Shown here in pieces: positions 56,260 to 64,000 of a DNA stretch of 64,000 nucleotides. Location of the stretch: assembly GCA_963682025.1 (NCBI GenBank), contig OY821517.1, forward strand, positions 295,600,344-295,664,343, read 5' to 3'. How positions within the stretch are numbered: the first letter of the stretch is position 1; each line of letters opens with the position of its first letter. This DNA comes from Cordilura impudica (taxonomy: Eukaryota; Arthropoda; Insecta; Diptera; Scathophagidae). Both the position numbers and the translations under genes were made by a program. Below the pieces are notes generated by a model that had not been told where the DNA came from, did no database searches, and saw nothing but the letters and a program-made list of their open reading frames with translations.

Positions 56260-57565
56260 TGTTGTAGCCAGAAGTCTCTTGAGTTTTACGTGCGTTCCTG
56301 TCGTGTTGACTTAACCACACGGTGTGCTTAGCACTGGGTGAGATACAAGGCGTCCACCTGCGCCCCTTCCTTAGATGGTAGCAAACTAGGAGAATTGATT
56401 TGGCATAAACTCCTCCCTTTGCTATTGGGTTGGCCCGATCTAAAAGCCTATGGGTCGTAGACCCGGTTGGTTGAAATGCAACTCCACATCGTACTGTGTT
56501 CTTCCCGCGATTTTGGGCCACCACAACCACCACTAAACTCCCCGAAGGGGCCGTTCCCAAAAAAGCTATTTAAGGGTACAAAACATTGTCCTCGGTCATC
56601 GGCAGCACTTGCAAAAACACATACTTCCAATAACCGTCCATTTGTCTACTACGTTCGTTCTTACTAGCTGTTATTATCAGGTGGCCCTGATATGTACAAC
56701 GTTCCGTACCAACATTTCAACCGATTTCCGTCTCATCCGCGAAACACTGTATTGTCAAATGACTCAAGCGTTCTTGGACTCTTCGTCCATCCGACCCTCT
56801 TGCCTACTTATTCTACTGCAATGGCCATCTTTGCTAGGACTGGTACTAGCTCATCCATTCACAGCTTCGAAATTTTCGACTCATGCCTTCCTCCGTTTAC
56901 TACGCTCTGAACTTACTAATCGGCGCCATCATGCTAGATGATGCTTACGTCAACTTTCGGTAGTTTGCTTTTCAACTGGTCTCCGACTTGTCTTGGACAC
57001 TGTATTGATATGTGCACTTGTCTCAAACGCCTTCGACTTGTCTTCGACCCACACTCTCGCTCAATTCCTCCGTCATGGTATCTTGTCAGGACAACTGACG
57101 CACCCACACCCGGTCTCCTTTCGCTCATGTACCATCTTACCAACATTATCTTCGTTGCACCTTGGGTCACCAACACAATTATAGGATGTGGCAACCATTT
57201 CATCTGGTAGGTTTTGACACCTCCAGTTTTATGTTTTTACTTGTGCTGTCTTTGACCTTGAAGACGCCGTGAGGTAACCTTGGGCTTGATAGCTTACCCG
57301 TGGTACCTATTTATAGCCTCAGGTAAGGCTTCGTAGCCAGTCTGGCCACATACTAGCCACTACCAAGTTATTCTCCAAATAGAATAGTACTCGGTGGACC
57401 TGACCTTAACCTTTAGCCGCTAGGAATAATCACCAGAATTAACTGGCTTTGCCTAGCGTTGCCCGGGAGCACCACGTGGAGGTAGGTTATAGGCATGGGC
57501 GAAGTATCAACCGTCACTGGCGAACCAGTAACTTTATGATACAACTTTGCTCCCTGTGTTGTAGC
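56260..57565. repeat. 9-bp target duplication of the 1288-bp insertion
   Basis: TGTTGTAGC at 56260-56268 and 57557-57565. It lies in the transposase codons for 'GYN', which appear on both sides of the insertion. Confidence 0.8.
56269..57556. mobile_element. GC-richer 1288-bp insertion, class unknown
   Basis: Bounded by 9-bp direct repeats. Ends CAGAAGTCTCTTGAG and, read inward from the right, CAGGGAGCAAAGTTG share only CAG. Base composition is near 47% GC against ~30% around it. No frame encodes a recognised protein; the several 60-120 codon frames overlap on both strands. 8-9 bp duplications with CAG ends suit hAT or MULE-like elements, without proof. Confidence 0.55.
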
Positions 57566-58245
57566 CAATGGGAATGCTTGGCTTTTTATTATATTTACTC
57601 GTATGTAACAAAACGACTTTCAGGCTTGATTTCGAAAAATCGATGAACATTCGCCAATCACCTGCGATTAATGGCCATCGCCTCCATCCGTACCTTTATA
57701 TCGTGGCTGTAAACAAATGTGTTCCCTTCGTTGAGTGTGAAGTACTGTTGGAATGGCAATTGTCGTCTTCGATATCCGATGACTTTGACATTAGGCTCCA
57801 AATTGTTGCCTTCTTTCAAGAGCAGGGCAAGTTTTTCTGCTTCACCTTGAGACAAGTTTAATTCTGCAACAATCTTGTCCATTCTTGCTTGTAATATTGG
57901 AATTATTTTGTTCGATGGGACCGTTTCTGGTTTTGGTTCATAGGTGGAATCCGATTGATCCGTTGTTGTAATAGAAAAATAAGTTTCTCTGTCAGGACTT
58001 GGAAGCGGTGGAATTGGTATGTCATCCGAATGCGGAAGAGATGTTTGTGCACTTTTAACAGAGATGTAAACTCTTTGTTTAAATGTGGGTGGAATTTCTT
58101 TAAAAAAAAATAATCCCTTACAGGTATGCGACGGAAAACCCCGCATCAATAAAAAAAGTGCACTTTCCTTTTTTCCCTTTAATTGTCTGTGCACGGAGTA
58201 GGACTCATAAAGGAACAAAAAGAGAAATTTAGCGTCTGTGCACAT
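57566..58245 (-). pseudogene. long-TIR transposase, N-terminal part
   Basis: Starts with an ATG frame at 58245. Residues 1-100 are not recognised and include a Ser/Pro-rich stretch ('LPHSDDIPIPPLPSPDRET'). Then 'IVAELNLSQGEAEKLALLLK', 'EGNNLEPNVKVIGYRRRQLP', 'FQQYFTLNEGNTFVYSHDI', and after a frameshift near 57656 'DWRMFIDFSKSSLKVVLLH' (first catalytic Asp in FID) and 'KPSIPIGYN'. The order matches the family in relatives: SQGxAE..., LLxPxV, YF..., WRLFIDSSKxSLKAVLLHNGN. Confidence 0.75.
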
Positions 58246-58414
58246 TTATGACCGTTTTTTAGTTTGTTACCGCAATCATAAAAATGGAATAACCTTTTGT
58301 TTATTACTTTTTTTTTTTCTAATTCTGAGAATCATAATTCAGTCATCAACGTTTTTACCAATGAGAAACCTTTACTTCAAAATGAGATAGATACTTTCAC
58401 TTAATTGTGAATAA

Positions 58415-58895
58415 AAGCGAAATGCGTCCATCGATTTTCATGAGCCATTTCTCATTTTGTGCACAGGTTATGTGACTATATGCCCAAGTAATAAGACTGG
58501 ACACTTTTTCCCGTTTTGGATTTTGCATGATATTTAAAAATACAAAATTTTAATTTTTTAGGCAAAAAATTATTTTTTTTCTCCATAAATTTGTTAATAA
58601 CTGCGAAACTGTTGATTGTGTTGAGAAATGGTATATACGTAGATTAAAGTTATTGTAACTTTTAATTTTTCCAAATTTGTTTCAGTAAAATCGGACTAGT
58701 GGTTTTCGAGTTATGTCAAACAAAAAATCCCAAAACGTGACAAATTCCCCTATACGATACTTACTAAGTTCAAATCGATATATCTCGACTCCTAGACGTG
58801 ACCTAGCGAAACGGCGGGACTTGTATAACTTTCTTTTACCGATATAACTTTCCCCGGTGATTTCACTCCATCCCGATTTTGGCTGTCGCACAGTG
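58415..58895 (-). repeat. right long inverted end of the transposon
   Basis: Inverted partner of 53058-53595, ending GTCGCACAGTG followed by TTA. Confidence 0.85.
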
Positions 58896-59741
58896 TTATA
58901 CTTTAATCTGAAATAATTGCAACAAACGTATTGTGGAATATAATATGAACTGATTTCCAGTCATTATTGCAAATACAAAACAAATTATAATATCAAAACA
59001 GAATAGGAAAAAAGTAACGGTGATTTTCCTCAATTATGTAAATTGAGATCAGTTCAGTAAATAAAAATTAGTAGCAACAATATCATTGAATGGAAATAAC
59101 GCATCGGAAGTTGATTTGTAAATATTGGGAATATAGTCCACGCAAAAATAAGAAAAATTTTGTCATTTTGCTGAAATGCAATTAAAAAAAGTTTTTTTTT
59201 TTTATAACACGATAAAGGCTTTCGAGAGTGTGAAATCGGTTGCGGTTCCGGCGATAAATGTGCTTTGCAGTGCAGCCTGTCTCGGGCTAAACTTAAGGCA
59301 GAAATTGTAGGACGTATGGCAAAATCTCGTCGTGCGTTGGCAAATAAATATACATAATGTCAACGATTTAACAATAACAAAACATATAGTAGATATGGAA
59401 GTGATAAAATGTGTTTTAGAAAAACTGTTCCAGCAATAAGTATGAGCTCTCAGTCTCTCTTGATTGCTTGACGATACAAGATCAGATACATATTACAAAC
59501 ATTTCAAATCATATTCTTAAAATTTACGGTCGTCTAACAACAAAAATAATTCTTTTTCAAAAGTTTTTTGTTAGTGATACATTTTTTTTCTTTTATCTCA
59601 TTTTGTTTTGCTTCTCACTGTTCCGGAGAGACAGTTGTATACTGCGAGCGTTGCAAAAAAAAAAGAAAAATATAAACAACGAACATGAGTTCGAAGAGGA
59701 GACGACCAGCTGATGATGTTGCCAGTACATCCAAACATGCT
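58896..59741. other. spacer with a short Cys-rich frame
   Basis: At 59229-59360 the plus strand reads 'ECEIGCGSGDKCALQCSLSR' and then a basic tail 'MAKSRRALANKYT' and a stop. It looks like the end of a Cys-rich coding exon or relic; I cannot name it. The 81-codon frame at 59468-59713 has no recognisable content. Confidence 0.35.
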
Positions 59742-59745
59742 TTAA

Positions 59746-60569
59746 CCCTTCCACGACCAAACCTATACTGCTGCAAAATTTTTCCTTTTTTTTTGTGGAT
59801 TCGTACTTAACGACCTAACATTTCTAAACAAAGGTGTCGTCAAAAATATTTTTTTTTCAATTCCTTCAAGAAAAAAATCCATGGGTCATACATATCCCAT
59901 TGATCGTCAACGGTCAAAATTAGCAACTAATTTACTCCGCTCAAAGCAAGTCAGTGATTTGTGTTTTTATTTTTACATAAATAACTGTAGCTTTGGTTTT
60001 GTATTTGTCGTGAATTTTTGAATACAAATAAATAAAAAACATTTTTAATTCACAAAAACTGTAATTGTTTTGAAGATTACCATGATTGTTTTTATATTTT
60101 TGAGATATTTAGAATTATTCTTTTTTAAAGTCTTTTTATTTATAGTTTAATTAATTGTTGACTTAATATTATGAATTTTTTAATTTAATAAAAATATAAA
60201 ACTATAAAACATCTTTTTTACCCGTATTGAATTTTGCTGAATAATAAACCGATTCCAAATATTTTGGTGTTTCTGAAAACCATAAATACTGGTCCATGTT
60301 AGTTCAAAATTTTAATGTTTTTTTTTATTGAACATAACGTCCGAATTAATGACATCCAAATATCATTTTAAGAAAAACACAATATTCAGACTTTGGGGTC
60401 ACCGTCTTAAGTCCGGAGAATACACGTGCCATTTTTTTTTGGTATGGTCTGGATGCTAAAACTATCCTCTATCGACTCAAATCAGCTTAAAAAAAAATCG
60501 GTTGGAAAATGTGGAAAATAAAAGAAAAAATAAAAATGGAAAATATATGTCCCATTGGTCGTGAAAGGG
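59746..60569. mobile_element. piggyBac-type MITE
   Basis: TTAA at 59742-59745 and 60570-60573 flank inverted ends CCCTTCCACGACCAA / TTGGTCGTGAAAGGG. A subterminal 'cccattgatcgtcaacggtc' repeats the motif. TTAA targets and CCC starts are typical of piggyBac. 824 bp, no coding capacity. Confidence 0.88.
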
Positions 60570-60633
60570 TTAAGCAGTAATTATTACCATCCATTGCAAG
60601 CGCTGAATGTTGACGAAACAACCGATGATGATT

Positions 60634-61042
60634 AAGACCAGTTTACACTATCACATTTTGTACTACGACCTGTCAAAAAGTCAAGTATTATGAAAAAATC
60701 ATATCATGTAAAAAGCTTATGTTATAAAATTGACAGTCTGTAGTATTTTATTTTCAAAGTCCGATGGTTATAGAAACATTTCTAAAACTTGCCATTTTCA
60801 TCGGACCAGAGTTGATTTTTTTTTTGGTAATATTGAAAACAAGGTAAACAAAAACAAAGAAATAAAATATAAATTTCAAAATAAATTTGCTCGTTATTCT
60901 AAACAGCTGTTTTCCTAAGACTTGAGTGGCCTAAATATGCAGAAATAATGTCGGTATGACTTTATGACAGTCCGATGAATTTCATCGTATTTTTATTTCG
61001 AAAAATCATACGACTGAGTGGCATCGTGTAAATGGGCCTTTA
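60634..61042. mobile_element. MITE-like repeat, copy 2
   Basis: Second copy of the 9189-9602 element: 'ccagtttacactatcacatt' to 'catcgtgtaaatgggcc'. Confidence 0.75.
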
Positions 61043-61179
61043 GGGTGTCTCTACTAAAACTACTGTTCACATACCGCCATCAACTATTTTAAAAAGTAAA
61101 ACTGATAACATTCACAAGCTATGTAAGGATTGTGGAATTATTATATATTATATAAGAGAAAAAGAAAAATAGACTATGG

Positions 61180-61735
61180 CTTTGCTGTAAAATATTTGAT
61201 ATCATAAAGTCAGAATTGGACAAACTAGATTCCACAAATGTAACACTGGAACTAATTAATCCTGGCTTAATTTGTTTAGATGTTAAATCTGTTTACCGTA
61301 AAACAGAAAATAATCGTGAAGTTGTACTTTAGATGGTATATCTTAAAAAAGTTTCTACAAGTTTAATGGAATTAATAAACAATTTTAAGGGTATTAACTA
61401 CATTCGTGTTAAATTTAGTTACAAATCTAAATTACCCAACAAAATTACACAGTGCTACAACTGCCAAATGTTTGAGCATGGGTCCAATAACTGTAACATA
61501 AAAACATTTTGCGCCAAGTGTGCCGGCTCACAAGCAACTTCAACTTGTACTTGAAGAACATTAAAATGTGCAAATGGTAACGGTGGCCAAAAATCTACAG
61601 AGTATGAGTGCTGTAAAACTTTTCGTCTACTGATTAATAAATTAAAAAATAATAAAATTAAAAATAAGGAGGGCACGCCGTTAACACTAAATGTAAGTTT
61701 AGCAAAAACAAATTGTTTTTCTTGTTTTTTCAAAA
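61180..61735 (+). pseudogene. LINE ORF1 (gag-like), zinc-knuckle part
   Basis: Plus strand: 'SELDKLDSTNVTLELINPGL', 'ICLDVKSVYRKTENNREVVL', stop, 'INNFKGINYIRVKFSYKSKL', 'QCYNCQMFEHGSNNCNIKTF' (first CCHC), 'CAKCAGSQATSTC' (second) and 'KCANGNGGQKSTEYECC' (third, one Cys lost), then 'LINKLKNNKIKNKEG'. Three consecutive knuckles after a ~100-aa RNA-binding region are the pattern of Jockey-clade ORF1. No ORF2 follows. Confidence 0.85.
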
Positions 61736-61932
61736 ACAAACATGTGTATTGTATTTAGTATGCAATGTGTACTCGTATACAAAACATATTTGTTTCAAAG
61801 TTGTTCTATATTTTAGTTTGTTATATTGGAAGAGGCTTAAATAGTATAACTTTTGCTTGAATTCTCATTTGGTTGTTTTCAGCAAATATATATGAATTAA
61901 ACTTTTTACCAAACAAACTATCTACTGCTATT

Positions 61933-61979
61933 GGTTACTGATGAGGGTTGGTGACTCTTCCTGAAACAGCTGTATAACC
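61933..61979 (+). ncRNA. candidate hammerhead ribozyme, type I
   Basis: GGTTA (stem I, 61933-61937), CTGATGA (61938-61944), stem II GGG...CCT closing with a G-U pair at 10.1-11.1 and a 12-nt loop, GAAA (61963-61966), stem III ACAG/CTGT as a loopless palindrome, cleavage triplet GTA (61972-61974), TAACC (stem I partner, 61975-61979). All core positions are present. The short palindromic stem III recalls hammerheads of Penelope-like elements and retrozymes, which act as dimers. No catalysis shown. Confidence 0.55.
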
Positions 61980-61985
61980 TGTCAT

Positions 61986-62455
61986 GCAGAATATAGATCA
62001 ATTTTTTGAAACAAATGTGCCAATGTTTTTGGTTTATTTAAAGCAAAAACAATTGATCTTGAGCCTGAATGATTAGTAATTTATTTATACCGAGATATAT
62101 CTGACAGATTATATGACAGAAGTAATTTGAGTGCATTGGAGTCATTTGTGTGGGGACTGGTTCTAAACCGATTTTCAACATTTTCAATACCGATCATCCT
62201 ATAATAGATGAAAACTTATAAGTGTATTCATTTCTCAATATATATTTTTATTATCGATGTGTCGCTTCACTTCGAGGTTTAGATGGACAAACAGACAGAC
62301 AGACAGATGGACGGATATCGCTAAATAGATTGAGAAGGTGATTCTGAGACGATTGGTATAATATAAGGTTAGATAATTTTGATAGCTATCAGTACATCAG
62401 CACAAACTCATTTTAACCTGACTACAGAGTGGCTATAATTGTTAGGACTTAGAAC
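61986..62455. repeat. old relative of the 780-bp repeat
   Basis: From about 62060: 'gtgtggggactggttctaaa', 'gatgaaaacttataag', 'agacagacagacagatgg', 'ggtataatataagg' and 'actacagagtggctata' follow the order of the 780-bp family with heavy divergence. Confidence 0.55.
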
Positions 62456-62489
62456 AGCTTATTCTTGATTCATTCGGAATGATAATATT

Positions 62490-62749
62490 CACTGGTAAAG
62501 AAGAAGGAAGCATATATTTCAAAAATTCATAACTGCACTGTATTCTTAATCGGACCGGTTTCTGGCATTTCAGCCTTCATCAGCGATTTATTGAACATTG
62601 TGATGTTTTAATTGAATAGATTGTTTCTATATAAAAATTTTTCTACTTAGGGTGCTGATGAAGGCTGAAATGCCAGAAACCGGTCCGATTAAGAATACAG
62701 TGCAGTTATAAATGTTTGAAATATATGCTTTCTTCTTCTTTACCACGCA
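62490..62749. repeat. large inverted repeat containing two hammerhead cores
   Basis: Arms 62490-62583 and 62655-62749 (~94 bp, about three mismatches) around a 71-nt centre. Each arm runs from CTGATGA through 'aatacagtgcagttat' to 'cttcttctttacca'. The element of 4699-4950 is therefore present as two opposed copies. Confidence 0.93.
62548..62588 (-). ncRNA. candidate hammerhead ribozyme
   Basis: Minus strand: AATCG (stem I), CTGATGA, GGC/GCC stem II with TGAAAT loop, GAAAC, CGGTC, CGATT (stem I). All invariant core bases are present, with cleavage triplet GTC. Stem III is the palindrome ACC/GGT. The weak point is A-A at 10.1-11.1, usually a G-C pair. The opposed plus-strand copy (core 62655-62661) lost the 5' strand of stem I. 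Confidence 0.5.
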
Positions 62750-62907
62750 CCATTTAAACAAAATTAAAATTTGCATATTAATTACAGTAGTAATTGCAAT
62801 ATGTCTGAAAAATTACTATAAATCTGACAATTTTATTATTATTGTTAGCAATTAAACATTTTAGTGTTTTTGCGTTGTTGTGGTTCTTAAACTTATTTTG
62901 ATTTTTA
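62750..62907. other. tail of the hammerhead-bearing element and spacer
   Basis: Up to about 62830 ('aaatctgac') it matches 4862-4950; then AT-rich spacer. Confidence 0.5.
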
Positions 62908-64000
62908 TACCCTCCACCCCAATGTGCAGAGGTTATATATAAGTTTGTCATTCCGTTTGTATTAATTAAAAAGAAAATTTTGGACCCCGTAAAATATATA
63001 TATTTGTGATCCTTATAACAAGCGGAGTTGATAAAGCGATGTCCGTCTGTCCGTCTGTGGAAATCACGATGACGGCTTCAACCGTGCAGCTAGGGCGCTC
63101 GTTGGCATAAAAAATGATTCATAAACGTCGTGAGAAGTTTGCTACTCAAAAATGTCCAAATCGGCTAATTAGGTCCCGAGAATTGAATGAAGAAGTAAAA
63201 AAAGTCTTGAAAAAATAAGATTTGTCTATGTTGTTCTTGTCACGATCACGCCCTCAATAAGATAACTGAGGTGCTAGTTTTTAGTGAGAATGATTGACCA
63301 ACATCATGTGAAGGTTTGAATTTGAAAAATCATGAAAATCGGTTTAATAGGTCCCGAGAAATCACTGAAGAAGTAAAAAAAAATTGAAAAAAATATATGT
63401 TTCTGTATTGTTCTAAATGTTGTATTGTTGTCCTAGCTGCACTTGTTGTCTTTGTGATCTTTGTGGTAATAATATAATAAAAACTAACCCTTTGTACATT
63501 TTTTTATTAACTCTGGTAGAAAAATTTTAAAGTTTCCATTGTTTTGGCATCACTAAAAAAATTTATTATTGGATCATTTTTATCATAGCTACGAGCCTGC
63601 CTGCAAAGTTTCAGATCGATTGGGTCGCGGTAAAGGGGTTAAAAATCGATCCAACATTTTGTCGACAAGCAAAGGAGTTAATATAAAGGGAGTAAAAATT
63701 CATCAACATCTAAAGTAAATAATGCTAAACTACCTGTTGTTAATAAAAAAACAATGTAAATTTACCGAAAAAAATATTATTTATTAATTTATTTAAAGAA
63801 AACATAACAATAACTTTTGATGTTGTATTTTTTGTGTGTAATATTTACATATACATACATACATATATTATTAATAAAATTATAAACATATATTCCATAT
63901 ATACATATGTATATCCATTATAACCGCATGTTAGAAATAAATTGGTATATTATTTTATTTACATAAAATTCTGCAATATTCTGCTTTAGGGAAAATGCAT
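62908..64000 (+). repeat. ~2-kb interspersed repeat, copy 2, runs off the window
   Basis: 'ataccctccaccccaatgtg' start, 'gtccgtctgtccgtctgtgg', 'cacgatcacgccctcaataa' and 'cataacaataacttttgatg', ending with 'tctgctttagggaaaatgca' at the window edge. Inverted relative of 41925-43942. Confidence 0.8.

Larger units (their letters stand above)
53058..58895 (-). mobile_element. long-TIR DNA transposon with unusual DDE-like gene
   Basis: Left CACTGTGCGACAAATGG and right (read inward) CACTGTGCGACAGCC begin inverted arms of ~480-540 bp. They share 'ggaagttatatcggtaaa', 'acgtctaggaatcgagata', 'agtaagtatcgtatagg', 'cataactcgagaactacta' and 'tgcaaaatccaaaacgg'. TTA flanks both ends, a possible 3-bp duplication. 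The transposase relic is split by the U6-LINE chimera (54321-55911) and a 1288-bp insertion (56269-57556). Without them the element is about 2.9 kb. I cannot place the superfamily: CACTG ends recall CACTA-like elements, but the protein does not. Confidence 0.8.

Noticed and set aside
56189..57210. Overlapping ORFs on both strands in the GC-richer block as genes
   Set aside because: They arise from fewer AT-rich stop codons. No domain, no codon bias and mutual overlap; the block is bounded as one insertion.

Overview
The window looks like transposon-dense intergenic DNA from a dipteran fly, probably a calyptrate (blowfly or house-fly relative). It is very AT-rich, with many homopolymers and tetranucleotide repeats and a U6 snRNA copy close to the fly sequence. 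The mobile elements are Transib, mariner/Tc1, Jockey-type and CR1/L2-type LINEs, Helitrons, a piggyBac-type MITE and many other MITEs. I found no host protein gene I would defend. The species is inference only.

Layout: 0.2-1.55 kb is the 5' part of a minus-strand Helitron carrying eight ~157-bp tandem units. 3.0-4.5 kb holds a broken Transib relic. 4.6-5.0 kb holds a tRNA-headed element with a hammerhead-like motif, second copy at 62.5-62.8 kb. 5.5, 10.4, 12.3 and 23.5 kb carry a 'GTGACT' repeat element. 6.1-12.0 kb holds pieces of a second Transib family around a broken gene for a Cys-rich protein (7.7-8.85 kb), plus several MITEs. 15.5, 25.1, 28.3, 31.1, 40.2 and 51.9 kb carry a ~780-bp interspersed repeat. 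16.79-20.07 kb is a full-length but decayed Transib inserted in a mariner transposase. 25.9-27.7 and 46.8-50.1 kb are Helitrons with helicase remnants. 33.39-37.23 kb is an apparently intact Transib inserted in a Jockey-type LINE. 38.9-41.8 kb is a CR1/L2-type LINE. 44.0-46.8 kb holds a mariner-like and a Tc1-like relic. 53.06-58.90 kb is a transposon with ~0.5-kb inverted ends and an unusual DDE-like protein. It has been split by a U6 snRNA-LINE chimera and by a 1.3-kb insertion.

The most notable items are: (1) the intact Transib with one 673-aa RAG1-like transposase, heptamer ends and a CGCCG target duplication; (2) the second Transib family, whose ends have the heptamer CACAGTG and a GCAAAAATC block at 22/23-nt spacing, close to a V(D)J recombination signal; (3) the U6-LINE chimera bounded by a 16-bp target duplication; (4) the long-TIR transposon family; (5) hammerhead-like ribozyme motifs of two sequence types.

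Nesting gives relative ages: the hosts (mariner, Jockey, long-TIR transposon, LINE, Tc1) are older than the Transibs, U6-LINE, 780-bp repeat and short Helitron inserted in them.
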